Shown: positions 11,301 through 22,196 of the stretch, in pieces | How positions within the stretch are numbered: position 1 is the first letter of the stretch | How the letters are laid out: the number at the start of each line of letters is the position of its first letter | Source: Dendrolimus kikuchii | Lineage: Eukaryota; Arthropoda; Insecta; Lepidoptera; Lasiocampidae | DNA: 64,000 nt | Assembly: GCA_019925095.2 (NCBI GenBank) | Contig: JAHHIN020000030.1 | Span: forward strand, 4,509,001-4,573,000 | Reading direction: 5' to 3' | Notes under the pieces: generated by a model | What the model was told of the DNA's origin: nothing | Database searches by the model: none | Seen by the model: the letters and a program-made list of their open reading frames with translations, nothing else | Made by a program: the position numbers and the translations under genes

Positions 11301-11470
11301 ACCGTGTCGTCCAGGTCCCCAACCCAGTTGCTCTGGGTGGGGACGTAATACGGCTCCGATATTACGGCCAGACCAACCTCCCACTCCGCCATGGACTGCA
11401 GGAGTAAATCCTGGGCCCCGGCGGAGTGGTTTACGTTTCCTTGCAGGAGTCTAGTATGTCGTCCGGGCAT
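8318..11470 (-). CDS. A2 ORF2: endonuclease-reverse transcriptase, intact
   Basis: An uninterrupted 1050-aa ORF2 that would nick telomeric DNA and prime reverse transcription of the element RNA. The N-terminal endonuclease shows Glu39 in SEPYY, GDFN near 125 and SDH near 203. The reverse transcriptase carries YRPIVLLDEV, SLDIQNAFNSLP, GVPQGSVLGP and YADD at 664-667. A CCHC motif, CAECGAPNDTAYHTLVEC, lies near 950, followed by an Arg-rich C-terminus. One oddity: the conserved GPDG before the fingers reads GPVG here but GPDG in A1, A3 and A6. The start is ATG 11470, 1 nt after the ORF1 stop, with both in a hairpin loop. The length is close to that recalled for SART1 ORF2. Confidence 0.9.
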   Translation of the reverse strand: MPGRHTRLLQGNVNHSAGAQDLLLQSMAEWEVGLAVISEPYYVPTQSNWVGDLDDTVAVVASSGAGTPLIEIERGRGYAVAGWGEHTFIGVYFSPNRPLAEFERFLDSVRAAVGRQSPRATFVLGDFNAKSRSWGNTVTELRGLAVETWAFQSGLTLLNRGSVHTCVRARGGSVVDLSFATHAIARRVMNWKVEEEVETLSDHLYIRFEVSPPPNRIGSNPPRSHGQFPRWAISRLDPELAEEMAVVQGWTNLESNTCPEDLAEGMRRTLTRVCDASMPRSRRRRRKPAVYWWTAEIGSLREAALRARRSLKNCRRRHPPDRGEEEHRLEEYRAAKKALQVAICQAKTRAREEILSSLDADPWGRPYRVARKKMRACSTPVTESLPDGVLNRIVDGLFPDPGAFTPPTMCPPQNVPSETDPPPVSEEEMEMALDRLRGRKTAPGPVGVPGRVLFLAAKHLGGQLRELFDACIRTGEFPKQWKEGRLCLIPKEGRPPEDPSAYRPIVLLDEVAKVFEKILASRLVQHLDSGGPGLSEAQYGFRSGRSTLDALFALRSLTREAESIEESVLVVSLDIQNAFNSLPFETILEALRSHGVPLYLVRLLKAYLQDRFILWEGGFGQSSGRRRVVCGVPQGSVLGPILWNIGYDWLLREPVLPGMGVICYADDTLITARGGTYDESVELANAATALVVERVRRLGLRVSPEKTEALMFYGRRRQPPRGTHVAVQGVAVAVKAQMKYLGLVLDAKWNFGAHFTQLAPRLLGAAAALARLLPNVGGPGTACRKLYTGVLRSMALYGAPVWVDSLHRKNRTLLRRSQRVLAVRAIRGYRTVSWTAATLLASDPPWELQAETLAAVHRYRQDTRDRGERPCPAVVRRIRVLATEALIQDWADDLRTPEAGAETVAAVRPHLSRWVSRKYGTLTYRLTQILTGHGCFGKYLHQTAGREPTPECAECGAPNDTAYHTLVECAAWGPQRHQLESSVGPVSSLQQMVEAMLSSEDGWRAVSSFSETVMSLKEAAERTREVDAYADPIRRRRTGGRRRRYAVHLP

Positions 11471-11494
11471 ATTAGTGGGACATACTAGACTCCT
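11445..11494 (-). promoter_or_regulatory. ORF1/ORF2 junction hairpin, A2
   Basis: Perfect 16-bp arms, AGGAGTCTAGTATGTC (11445-11460) and its complement (11479-11494), flank an 18-nt loop containing TAATATG on the minus strand. SART1 is known to couple ORF2 translation to ORF1 termination at UAAUG; a similar role is inferred here. Confidence 0.75.
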
Positions 11495-13664
11495 CCTGGC
11501 GTCTTCCTACCCCGTCGTTCGCTGGGGGAACAAACTTGCCTCTGACGTGCGGAGGGAGGCAGCCCCTCGACAACGTCACGTGGTTTGCGTCGAGATTCGA
11601 CTCGGCGCAAACCACACAATGAGCATTCGGCTCCATACATTGGGCGACCCTGTGTCCGCTTCTGCCGCAGCGGAAACACAGGGCCGACCTATCAACCCGC
11701 CCGTCGGGGCACATTACCGTTATGTGGCCCGTATAGAGGCACCGCATACAGCGTATGGGTCGCCTCTCACGGGCCGATACCTCCGCTGAGCTGAAGCCCA
11801 CACATATGTGCTTCAGCTCAGTCAACATTTTCGCGACCGGTATTGGGCACTGGACATATGCAGCTCCCATCCCCCCCGGCCCCACACCTATCCCGCCAGA
11901 TCTTACCTGCTCGCGCGGGCAGCCCCCTGCGCAAGCGATGGCCTCTTCTAACATCCACGGCGTGACCGAGTCGTCAAGTCCGGTGATGCGGATGTCCCCT
12001 TTTTTCACCGGCCTGGCGACCTCGGCCACGCCTGTCAAAACTGCACTGAGGGCCACGGCCAGCCGGTCGGCCTTCTCGACGCCCTCCGGCCCTGGCGGCA
12101 GCTCCAAGAGCCGGGCGTCGCTGGCCGTCCGGCTGATTTTGAGGCCCTCTTTGAGGCCCATCACTTGCAGGTTCACCACCTTGGCGGCCTGCTCGAAGAT
12201 CTGGCGGTAGGTCAGTCCATTCTTGATGGAATCGGGCAGCAGCGTTACCATAACTGCTGCTGCCTTGGCCTCAACCAACGGGGCCGGCTTCCTAGGAGGG
12301 GGTCTCCTTGCCGGCGCGAATCTCTCCTGGGGGGCGGAGCGTTGAGTTGCGGGGGTCAGGGCCGGGTATCCCCCTGCTCTTCTGGCGCCCCTACCTCTCC
12401 CTCTGCCCCTCCTACCACCTCCCACCACTGTCCACTCACCCTGGTCCTCCTGGGTGGGGTAGGGGGCAGTGGGGGGGATCGACCACATTGGGGGGGCCGG
12501 AGCCACCCCCTGTCTTCTAGGGGCCCTCTGCGTGCCGGAGGGGCCCGGTTTCGATGCTGGGCGCGGAGGGCCCACCACTTTCGCATACGACGGGGCGGGA
12601 GTCGCCGCCGTCGGTATTGGCTCGCACTCCATCGCCAGGGGCTCCGTCAGGTCGTCGGAGACCCTGGGAGGAGCAGCCGTGGATGGCGTGGCACCCGAAG
12701 TCCCGGGTGTCGCCTTGCTTCTTTTGTCCGCCGCAAGCGGCGGGCGAATGACCGGGGGGGGGAGGAGGCGGTCCTCCAGGCCCGCGGAGCGGGCGTTGGT
12801 GGACTCCCCCACCGACAGGATTATGGAGCGTTTCAGCTCCTCCACGTCGAATGGGGGAGATTCGGTGGTGGAACTCCCCCCCTTTTTCTGGGGCGGGGGC
12901 CCTCCGTCACTAGCCGCGGCCTTCTTGGCCGCAGCTTCCCTGGCCGCGGCCTCCTTGGTCGCGGCTTTTTCCTTGTCGCTGGCCTCCTTGGCCGCGGCCT
13001 TCTCCTTTTCCGCGGACTCCTTGGCCGCGGTTTTCATTTCTTCGAACTCCCTACGGTACGACCGAATCTCGGCCCGTAGGGAGTCCACCTCACGCTTCAA
13101 CTTTAAATTGTCGAGGCTCAACTTTCTATTTTCGGCGTCGGCGGGCCTCTTGGGGGGGGTCTCCGTCACCTCCATGAGGGCCGCCGCCGCCTCCTTCAAC
13201 TTCTTGATGTAACCCCCCTTGAGGTTCCCCGAGGTCTGGGCAACGTTATAAATCGCTGCCACATGGACGCCGGCCATGGTGCGGAGTTACTCCGCATCCA
13301 AGAGGTCGACGTCCGTCTGCCTCGGGTCCATCTCGGGGGGCACATCAGCCGTAACTGCAGGCGCAGAGGCCTTCCCCTTCTTCTTACACTTCTGACGAAG
13401 ATCAGAGACAAAGGCCTCTGCCTGAGCCTCGACATTCGCAGTCTCTTCTCGGGATAGCGTCGTTCCGACGCTAACTCCCCTATGACGGGCCCCCAGGAGC
13501 ACCTTGGCGCGCCGGGTCCCTGGCCTCTGGGTGTCCTCCTGGGTCACCAGCTTTCTTCCCGACTCGTCCGAGTCGGATTCGGCATTCTCTCCGCGGGAGT
13601 GTGCGTTAGTCCGTTTCCGGACCTCGCACACTCCCGAGGCGCGACTCTGTCCCGAGTCGGCCAT
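11472..13664 (-). pseudogene. A2 ORF1: Gag-like protein with one nonsense codon
   Basis: 730 codons from ATG 13664 (MADSGQSRASG) to TAA 11472-11474. In order: a charged N-terminus (DSDESGRK), a conserved LRTMAGVHVAAIYNVAQTSG segment, a coiled-coil, KEAAAK-rich repeats, a Pro-rich linker with GRRGRGRGRGARR, and three C-terminal zinc knuckles (CMRCLYTGHITVMC, CFRCGRSGHRVAQC, CVVC...). A TAA at 13287-13289 (codon 126) replaces the second Glu codon of the LLDAEELRTM segment seen in the sister copies. Such proteins bind element RNA and, in SART/TRAS, help telomere targeting. An ATG soon after the stop (13277) could give a shortened protein. Confidence 0.85.
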
Positions 13665-13916
13665 TAGTGGCCCCCCCCCCCCCATGGAGATGGAGAGGGA
13701 TGAGTCCGGAGCGAACAACAGATCAATATCACGTGCAAAATCAAAGTCCAGTGAGAATAGCAAAGAAAATCGGTCAAAAACAGAAATCAGTCAAAAACAG
13801 GCAAATCCGGGTCAACAGCTAGGCAAGAATGTCAAAAGTCCATTAAGCAAGCCGAGTCGTCAACGATAATCAAAGATAAAACCATCAAAGAGTACTTTCA
13901 AAATCCGGCTTCAGCT

Positions 13917-14128
13917 CCTGGCACAGTTGGCCGGGCCCGGGCTTCCCCAGGTAAGCTATATCACACTCGTGGGTACGATTAGCCACAAATTCATCTTTCT
14001 AAAGCTAACCGACACACAGTTTTTCCAATGTCAGGGGTCACCCATCCATGTACTGACTGCGGCCGGTGTCGCTTAACATTCGTGATCGGCTAGAGCGCGG
14101 CATTCCGCCTGCGTCAACTAGCCGCTCA
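13917..14128 (-). repeat. 5S rRNA-derived module upstream of A2
   Basis: On the minus strand the module starts TTGAGCGGCTAGTTGACGCA. Positions 14094-14036 resemble insect 5S rRNA from its GATCAC.GAA.GTTAAGC segment through AGTACATGGATGGGTGACC, the box C of the internal Pol III promoter. A non-5S tail follows, ending GTGCCAGGAGCTGAAGCC, and then joins A2 5' UTR. This copy lacks the last 45-50 bp found in the 20-kb units. It is preceded on the minus strand by GGTTGGTTGGGG (14141-14129) and the A3 poly(A). Confidence 0.75.
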
Positions 14129-14505
14129 ACCCCAACCAACCTTTTTTTTTTTTTTTTTTTGATAACGCAGGGGGAATGTCTTTTCTTGCGAGACTCCCTC
14201 GGCCCCTGGGGGAGGGTAACCGAGGGGAGTGTGGGACTCCCAGCGAAATGGATCTCCACGCATCACTACCGCCGCGGGCGGTAGTAGTCGCGAGATCCCG
14301 TCCGCCGGACTACCCACTAAACCTAACCTGCGCCTCTTTCCCACGCTTTTACGGGGCGCCACGAGAACTAGAGCGTTGCTACTACATTCGTGACGCCCCT
14401 ACGTCTGGCAAACTTCAGGACACCCCGAAGGCAGGGTGCCCTGCTTCATCAACAGGGGGGGAAGTCCGCGGGTTCCCCCGGTCCCCGCGGCCCCCTGTGA
14501 CGGCA

Positions 14506-17500
14506 CTAAGGGAGGTGGGCTGCGTAGCGACGCCGCCGGCCGCCAGTCCGCCGTCGCCGGATCGGGTCTGCGTACGCATCCACCTCCCTGGTCCTCTCTG
14601 CGGCCTCCTTCAGGGACATTACCGTCTCACTGAAGGAGGAAACCGCTCTCCATCCGTCCTCGCTCGACAGCATGGCTTCTACCAACTGCTGGAGCGAGGA
14701 GACAGGACCGACTGAACTTTTCTAGCTGATGACGCTGAGGTCCCCAGGCGGCGCACTCCACCAGCGTATGGTACGCCGTATCGCTGGGTGCGCCGCACTC
14801 TCTACACATTCTGGCGTCGGTTCACGCCCCGCTGTCTGATGCAGATACTTACCGAAGCACCCGTGCCCGGTAAGTATCTGCGTCAGCCTGTACGTTAGGG
14901 TCCCGTACTTCCTCGAGACCCAACGAGACAGGTGGGGGCGGACCGCCGCCACCGTCTCAGCTCCTGCTTCTGGGGTCCTCAGGTCATCAGCCCAATCTTG
15001 GATCAGGGCCTCGGTCGCCAAGACCCTGATCCTTCTCACAACTGCCGGACACGGCCTCTCTCCTCTCTCCCTGGTGTCCTGCCGGTAGCGGTGCACTGCC
15101 GCGAGCCCCCCCGCCTGGCGCCCCCAGGGCGGATCACTCGCGAGCAGTGTCGCCGCTGTCCACGACACTGTCCGGTACCCCCGGATGGCCCGCACCGCCA
15201 GGACCCTCTGAGAACGTCTCAGATGGGTCCTGTTCTTGCGGTGAAGAGCATCGACCCATACGGGGGCGCCGTACAGCGCCATGCTCCGCAGGACACCAGT
15301 ATACAACTTTCTACAGACCGTGCCCGGCCCTCCCACATTGGGTAAGAGTCTGGCCAGGGCGGCAGCGGCACCTAGCAATCTCGGGGGCCAGCTGGGTGAA
15401 GTGGGCCCCGAAATTCCATTTCGCATCTAGGACAAGGCCCAGGTACTTCATCTGGGCCTTTAACCGCTACCCGCCACTCCCTGGACGGCGACATGCGTGC
15501 CCCGAGGCGGTTGTCTACGACGTCCGTAGAACATGAGGGCCTCCGTCTTCTCCGGGGAGACCCTCAAGCCCAAACGCCGCACTCTCTCGACTACCAACGC
15601 CGGCGCGGGGTTGGCTTGGTCTACGGACTCGTCGTAGGTTCCCGCCTCGGGCCGTGATGAGGGTGTCGTCTGCATAGCAGATCACCCCCATCCCGCGCAA
15701 GACTGGCTCGCGGAGGAGCCAGTCATAACCAATGTTCCACAGGATCGGGCCCAGCACCGAACCCTGTGGAACACCGCACACGACACGTCGCCTACCAGAA
15801 ATCTGGCCAAAGCCGCCCTCCCAGAGGATGAACCTGTCTTGGAGGTACGCCTTCAACAGTCTTACAAGGTAAAGAGGCACTCCATGAAACCGGAGTGCCT
15901 CTAAAATGGTTTCGAAAGGTAGACTGTTGAAGGCATTTTGGATATCCAAAGATACCACCAAGACAGACTCCTCTATGCTCTCCGCCTCTCTCGTGAGGCT
16001 CCTCAGCGCGAACAGGGCGTCCAGAGTGGATCGCCCTGACCTAAATCCGTACTGAGCCTCCGAGAGTCCAGGCCCACCAGAATCAAGGTGCTGGACGAGG
16101 CGGCTCGCCAAGATCTTCTCGAAAACTTTTGCCACCTCGTCCAACAGCACGATGGGCCTGTAGGCGGAGGGATCTTCGGGAGGGCGGCCCTCTTTAGGAA
16201 TGAGGCACAGCCGGCCCTCTTTCCACTGCTTCGGGAACTCACCTGTCCTGATGCAGGCGTCAAAGAGTTCCCGAAGCTGGCCGCATAGATGTTTGGCGGC
16301 CAGGAAGAGGACCCGGCCTGGGACCCCGTCCGGTCCCGGTGCCGTTTTCCGGCCCCGGAGTCTATCCAGGGCCATATCCATTTCTTCCTCGGAGACTGGG
16401 GGAGGATCAGTCTCCGAGGGTACATTCTGTGGAGGGGACACATCGTCGGAGGAGTGAAGGCTCCCGGATCCGGGAAGAGTCCGTCTACGATTCTATTTAG
16501 GACCCCATCCGGCAGGGACTCCGTAACCGGGGTGGAACAGGCGCGCATTTTCTTGCGCGCCACCCGGTACGGACGTCCCCAGGGGTCCGCATCCAAACTA
16601 GATAGGATTTCTTCCCGGGCCCGGGTCTTCGATTGGCAGATGGCCACCTGAAGAGCCTTTTTGGCAGCCCGATACTCCTCCAGGCGATGTTCCTCCTCAC
16701 CTCTGTCCGGAGGATGCCGACGCCGGCAGTTCTTCAGAGATCGGCGAGCCCGCAGGGCTGCCTCCCTCAGACTCCCGATCTCTGCGGTCCACCAGTAAAC
16801 CGCTGGTTTCCGCCGACGTCGACGCGACCGTGGCATCGAGGCATCGCAGACCCTCGTAAGGGTTCTGCGCATGCCCTCCGCCAGATCCTCCGGACAGGTG
16901 TTACTCTCAAGGTTGGTCCAGCCCTGGACGACGGCCATTTCTTCAGCCAGCTCGGGGTCGAGCCGGCTGATGGCCCATCGAGGGAACTGGCCGTGGCTAC
17001 GTGGGGGGGTTGACCCTATCACATTAGGAGGAGGGGAGACTTCAAACCTTATATAGAGGTGGTCTGACAGAGTCTCCACCTCCTCCTCGACTTTCCAATT
17101 CGTCACCCTGCGTGCGATCGCATGGGTGGCAAACGACAAATCTACTACGGAGCCACCCCGCGCTCGCACGCAGGGTGTGGACCGAACCTCGGTTCAAAAG
17201 GGTCAAAACCACTTTGAAATTGCCCACGTTTCCACAGCCAGTCCCCTCAATTCGGTGACAGTGTTTCCCCAGGAGCGGATTTTGGCGTTGAAGTCGCCGA
17301 GTACGAACGTCGCCCTCGGCGACTGTCTACCCACGGCGGCCCTGACAGAATCCAAGATACGCTCGAATTCTGCCAGGGGTCGGTTGGGGGAAAAGTACAC
17401 ACCTATGAAGGTGTGCTCCCCCCACCCTGCCCCCCCGCGTAAACCCCCGCCCCCGCTCGATCTCGATGAGCGGGGGTGCCAGCGCCCGAACTGGCCACCA

Positions 17501-17676
17501 CTGCCACCCGTGTCGTCCAGGTCCCCAACCCAGTTGCTCTGGGCGGGGACGTAATACGGCTCCGATATTACGGCCAGACCAACCTCCCAATCCGCCATGG
17601 ACTGCAGGAGGAAATCCTGGGCCCCGGCCGAGTGGTGTACATTTTCTTGCAGGAGTCTAGTATGTCGTCCGTGCAT
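14506..17676 (-). pseudogene. A3 ORF2: endonuclease-reverse transcriptase, multiply frameshifted
   Basis: Homologous to A2 ORF2 over its whole length, from ATG 17676 (MHGRHTRLLQ, with Pro2 changed to His) to TAG 14506-14508. YADD and the GVPQGSVLGP block are present in the 16441-15515 frame. The reading frame moves at least six times, near 17500-17440, 17220-17170, 16440, 15660-15600, 15470-15380 and 14810-14720. The CCHC region is split by a frameshift near 14800. It cannot encode a working protein as it stands. Confidence 0.83.
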
Positions 17677-17700
17677 ATTAGTGGGACATACTAGACTCCT
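17651..17700 (-). promoter_or_regulatory. ORF1/ORF2 junction hairpin, A3
   Basis: 16-bp perfect arms at 17651-17666 and 17685-17700 around an 18-nt loop with TAATATG (minus strand). The arms stay perfect although ORF2 beside them is badly decayed. Confidence 0.72.
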
Positions 17701-19871
17701 CCTGGCGTCTTCCTACCCCGACGTTCGCTGGGGGAACAAACTTGCCTCTGACGTGCGGAGGGAGGCAGCCCCTCGACAACGTCACGTGGTTTGCGTCGAG
17801 ATTCGACTCGGCGCAAACCACACAATGAGCATTCGGCTCCATACATTGGGCGACCCTGTGTCCGCTTCTGCCGCAGCGGAAACACAGGGCCGACCTATCA
17901 ACCCGCCCGTCGGGGCACATAACCGTTATGTGACCCGTGTAGAGGCACCGCATACAGCGTATGGGTCGCCTCTCACGGGCCGAGACATCTGCTGAGCTGA
18001 AGCCCACACAGATGTGCTTCAGCTCAGTGAGCATCCTTGCGACCGGGACAGGGCACTGCACGTAAGCAGCACCCATCCCCCCCGGCCCCACACCAATCCC
18101 ACCAGATCTCACGTGCTCGCGCGGGCAGCCCCCTGCGCGAGCGATGGCCTCTTCCAACAACCATGGCGTGACCGAGTCGTCGAGACCGGTGACGCGGATG
18201 TCCCCCTTTCTTCACCGGCCTGGCGACCTCGGCCACGCCTGTCCACACTGCCCCGAGGGCTACAGCCAGCCGGTCGGCCTTCTCGATGCCCTCCGGCCCG
18301 GGCGGCAGCTCCAAGAGCCGGGCATCACTGGCCGTCCGGGTGATCTTGAGGCCCTCTTTGAGGCCCATCACCTGCAGGTCCACCACCTTTGCGGCCTGCT
18401 CGAAGATCTGGCGGTAGGTCAACCCATTCCTGACGGACTCAGGCAGCAGCGTCACCATTACTGCTGCTGCCTTGGCGTCTACCAGCGGGGCCGGTTTTCT
18501 AGGGGGGGCCCTCCCAGCCGGCGCGAGTCTCTCCTGGGGGGCGGGATATTGAGTTGCGGGGGTCAGGGCCGGATATCCCCCTGCTCTTCTGGCGCCCCTA
18601 CCTCTTCCTCTGCCCCTCCTACCTCCTCCCACCACTGTCCATTCACCCTGGTCCTCCTGGATGGGAAAGGGGGCAGTGGGGGGGTTTGACCACATTGGGG
18701 GGGCTGGAGCCACCCCCTGTCTTCTGGGGGCCCTCTGAACACCGGAGGGGCCCGGTTTCGTTGATGGACGCGGAGGGCCCACCACTTTGGCATATGACGG
18801 GGCGGGAATCGCCACCGTCGGAGTTGGCTCGCACTCCATCGCCAGGGGCTCCGTCAGGTCGTCGGAGACCCTGGGAGGAGCAGCCGTGAGCGGCGTGACA
18901 CCCGAGGTCCCGGGTGTCGCCTTATTTCTTTTGTCCGCGGCGAGTGGCGGACGGATAACCGGGGGTTGGAGCAGGCGGTCCTCAAGGCCCGCGAAGCGGG
19001 CGTTGATGAACTCCCCCATCGACAGGATTATGGAGCGTTTCAGCTCCTCCACGTCGAATGGGGGAGATTCGGTGGTTGAGCTCCCCCCCTTTTTCTGGGG
19101 CGGGGGCCCTCCAACACTAGCCGCGGCCTCCTTGGCCGCGGCCTCCCTGGCCGCGGCCTCCTTGGTAGCGGCTATTTCTTTGGCGCTGGCCTCCTTGGCC
19201 GCGGCCTTGTCCTTAGCCGCGGCCTCTTTTGCCGCGGTCTTCATCTCTTCGAACTCCCTACGGTATGACCGGATCTCGGCCTGTAGGGAGTCCACCTCAC
19301 GCTTCAGCTTGAGATTGTCCAGGCTGAGCTTCCTGGTTTCGGCGTCGACGGTCCTCCTGGAGAGACTCTCAGTCACCTCCATGAGGGCCGCCGCCGCCTC
19401 CTTCAGTTTCTTCACGTAACCCCCCTTAAGGTTCCGCGAGGTCTGGGCCACGTTGTATATGGCCGCGACGTGGACGCCGGCCATGGTGCGGAGTTCCTCC
19501 GCATCCAGAAGGTCCACGTCCGTCAGCCTCGGGTCCATTTCAGGGGGTACGTCCACCACCTCTTCAGGCGCAGAGGCCTTTGTTTTCTTCGCTAAATTCT
19601 GGCGGAGGTCGCTAACAAAGGCCTCTGCCTGTGCCTCAACCTCCGCAGTCTCCTTGCGGGACAGCGTCGTCCCGACGCTGACTCCACGCTGGCGGGCCCC
19701 CAGGAGCACCTTGGTGCGCCGGGTCCCTGGCTTCTGGGTGTCCTCCTGGGTCACCACTTTTCTGCCCGACTCATCCGAGTCGGAACCAGCATTTTCCCCG
19801 CGGGAGCGTGCGCTCGTCCGTTTCCGGATCTCGCACACTCCCGAGGCGCGACTCTCTGCCGGGTCGGCCAT
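17678..19871 (-). pseudogene. A3 ORF1: Gag-like protein with one frameshift
   Basis: Starts at ATG 19871 (MADPAESRASG) and runs open to about 18200, through the coiled-coil, the KEAAAK-rich block and the Arg/Gly-rich linker. A 1-nt gain in a G run (five G instead of four after GTGAAGAAA, near 18205-18212) shifts the frame. The C-terminal zinc-knuckle part (18160-17678) is open in the neighbouring frame and ends ESSMSH. Apart from that indel the Gag is complete, unlike its ORF2. Confidence 0.83.
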
Positions 19872-20112
19872 TAATGGGCCCCCCCCCCCATGGGGATGAA
19901 GGGGGATGAGTCCAGGGAAAGCGACAAATCCAAATCACACGCAAAATCGAAAAAACCAATGAGAATAGCCAAGTAAACAGTCTGTACAGAGATCAAATCC
20001 AAAAACAAGCAAAACCGGGTCAACAACTAAGCTAGAATGTCCAAAGTCCAAAATCAAGCCGAGTCGTCAACAAAGATCATAAAAATAACTAGCACGGAAA
20101 CTTTCTAAAAAT

Positions 20113-20924
20113 CTCAAAATGTTGTTCGAATTTATCCACCACTTATCGCACCCGTGCAATGAGGCTTCAGCTCCTGGCACAGTTGGCCGGGCCCGGGCTT
20201 CCCCAGGTAAGCTATATCACACTCGTGGGTACGATTAGCCACAAATTCATCTTTCTAAAGCTAACCGACACACAGTTTTTCCAATGTCAGGGGTCACCCA
20301 TCCATGTACTGACTGCGGCCGGTGTCGCTTAACATTCGTGATCGGCTAGAGCGCGGCATTCCGCCTGCGTCAACTAGCCGCTCAAAATGTTGTTCGAATT
20401 TATCCACCACTTATCGCACCCGTGCAATGAGGCTTCAGCTCCTGGCACAGTTGGCCGGGCCCGGGCTTCCCCGGGTAAGCTATATCACACTCGTGGGTAC
20501 GATTAGCCACAAATTCATCTTTCTAAAGCTAACCGACACACAGTTTTTCCAATGTCAGGGGTCACCCATCCATGTACTGGCTGCGGCCGGTGTCGCTTAA
20601 CATTCGTGATCGGCTAGAGCGCGGCATTCCGCCTGCGTCAACTAGCCGCTCAAAATGTTGTTCGAATTTATCCACCACTTATCGCACCCGTGCAATGAGG
20701 CTTCAGCTCCTGGCACAGTTGGCCGGGCCCGGGCTTCCCCGGGTAAGCTATATCACACTCGTGGGTACGATTAGCCACAAATTCATCTTTCTAAAGCTAA
20801 CCGACACACAGTTTTTCCAATGTCAGGGGTCACCCATCCATGTACTGACTGCGGCCGGTGTCGCTTAACATTCGTGATCGGCTAGAGCGCGGCATTCCGC
20901 CTGCGTCAACTAGCCGCTCAACCC
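20113..20924 (-). repeat. Three tandem 268-bp 5S rRNA-derived units
   Basis: Units start at 20121, 20389 and 20657 and differ at only a few positions. Each carries, on the minus strand, a 5S-like block (20352-20292, 20620-20560, 20888-20828): GATCACGAATGTTAAGCGAC, then AGTACATGGATGGGTGACC, matching box A and box C of the 5S gene promoter. The rest of the unit is not 5S. It includes GTGTGATATAGCTTACC and a tail GATAAATTCGAACAACATTT. The array lies directly upstream of the A3 5' UTR. It may be a tandem promoter, a SINE array, or template-switch products. Confidence 0.8.
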
Positions 20925-20933
20925 CAACCAACC

Positions 20934-22190
20934 TTTTTTTTTTTTTTTTTTTTTTGATAACGCAGGGGGAATGTCTTTTCTTGCGACACTCCCTCGGGCC
21001 CTCGGGGGAGGGTGACCGAGGGGAGTGTGGGACTCCCAGCGGAATGGATCTCCACGCATAACTACCGCCGAGGGCGGTAGTAGTCGCGAGATCCCGTCCG
21101 CCGGACTACCCACTAAACCTAACCTGCGCCTCTTTCCCACGCTTTTACGGGGCGCCACGAGAACTAGAGCGGTGCTACTACATTCGTGACGCCCCTACGT
21201 CTGGCAATCTTCAGGACACCCCGAAGGCAAGGTGCCCTGCTTCATCAACAGGGGGGGAAGTCCGCGGGTACCCCCGGTCCCCCCCTGCCCCCTGTGCCGG
21301 CACTAAGGGAGGTGGGCTGCGTACCGACCCCGCCGGCCGCCAGTCCGCCGTCGCCGGATCGGGTCTGCGTACGCATCCACCTCCCTGGTCCTCTCCGCGG
21401 CCTCCTTCAGGGACATTACCGTCTCGCTGAAGGAGGAAACCGCTCTCCATCCGTCCTCGCTCGACAGCATGGCTTCTACCAACTGCTGGAGCGAGGACAC
21501 AGGACCGACTGTACTTTCTAGCTGATGACGCTGAGGTCCCCAGGCGGCGCACTCCACCAGCGTATGATACGCCGAATCGCTGGGTGCGCCGCACTCTGCA
21601 CATTCTGGCGTCGGTTCACGCCCCGCTGTCTGATGCAGATCACTGTACCGAAGCACCCGTGCCCGGTAAGTATCTGCGTCAGCCTGTACGTTAGGGTCCC
21701 GTACTTCCTCGAGACCCAACGAGACAGGTGGGGGCGGACCGCCGCCACCGTCCTCTACTCCTGCTTCTGGGGCCCTCAGGTCATCAGCCCATGCTTGGAT
21801 CAGGGCCTCGGTCGCCAAGACCCTGATCCTTCTTACTACTGCCGGACACGGCCTCTCTCCTCTGTCTCTGGTGTCCTGCCGGTAGCGGTGCACTGCCGCG
21901 AGCGTCTCCGCCTGGAGCTCCCAGGGCGGATCACTCGCGAGCAGTGTCGCCGCCGTCCACGACACTGTCCGGTACCCCCGGATGGCCCGCACCGCCAGGA
22001 CCCTCTGAGAACGTCTCAGATGGGTCCTGTTCTTGCGGTGAAGCGAATCGACCCATACGGGGGCGCCGTACAGCGCCATGCTCCGTAGAACACCAGTGTA
22101 CAACTTCCTACAGACCGTGCCCGGCCCTCCCACATTGGGTAAGAGTCTGGCCAGGGCGGCAGCGGCACCTAGCAATCTCGGGGCCAGCTT
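20934..22190 (-). mobile_element. A4: short 5'-truncated family A copy
   Basis: On the minus strand it holds the last 295 or so codons of ORF2, the 3' UTR (21302-20956) and a 22-nt poly(A) (20934-20955), then GGTTGGTTGGGG. The 5' truncation point near 22190 is preceded by an A7-8 tract (22190-22197) that joins it to a 5S module. Confidence 0.82.
21303..22189 (-). pseudogene. A4 ORF2 C-terminal fragment, frameshifted
   Basis: Covers the region after the RT catalytic site: the thumb-like segment (LLGAAAALARLLPNVGGPG) through the CCHC motif CAECGAPSDSAYHTLVEC to the stop at 21303. The segment around 21750-21640 is out of frame, where RPHLSRWVSRKYGTLTYRL appears in the alternative frame, so two indels flank it. 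There is no catalytic core. Confidence 0.8.
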
Positions 22191-22196
22191 TTTTTT

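Larger units (their letters stand above)
7975..13916 (-). mobile_element. A2: near-complete family A telomeric LINE
   Basis: On the minus strand: 5' UTR (13916-13665, with a run of about 15 G just before the ORF1 start), ORF1, ORF2 and 3' UTR (8317-7975). The 3' UTR ends at GCGTTATC and is fused to A1 without poly(A). Upstream at 13917 it abuts a 5S-derived module. Total length is about 5.9 kb. ORF2 is uninterrupted; ORF1 has one nonsense codon. It is the best preserved A copy in the window. Confidence 0.88.
14142..20112 (-). mobile_element. A3: full-length but heavily frameshifted family A LINE
   Basis: On the minus strand: 5' UTR (20112-19872), ORF1, ORF2, 3' UTR (14505-14161) ending in the conserved CATTCCCCCTGCGTTATC, and a 19-nt poly(A) (14142-14160) followed by GGTTGGTTGGGG. 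Upstream it abuts three tandem 5S modules. Both ORFs carry several 1-nt indels, nearly all in G/C or A runs. Confidence 0.87.

Noticed and set aside
20121..20924. CRISPR-like array
   Set aside because: The repeats are 268-bp head-to-tail units without spacers, in eukaryotic DNA, with 5S-like internal sequence.
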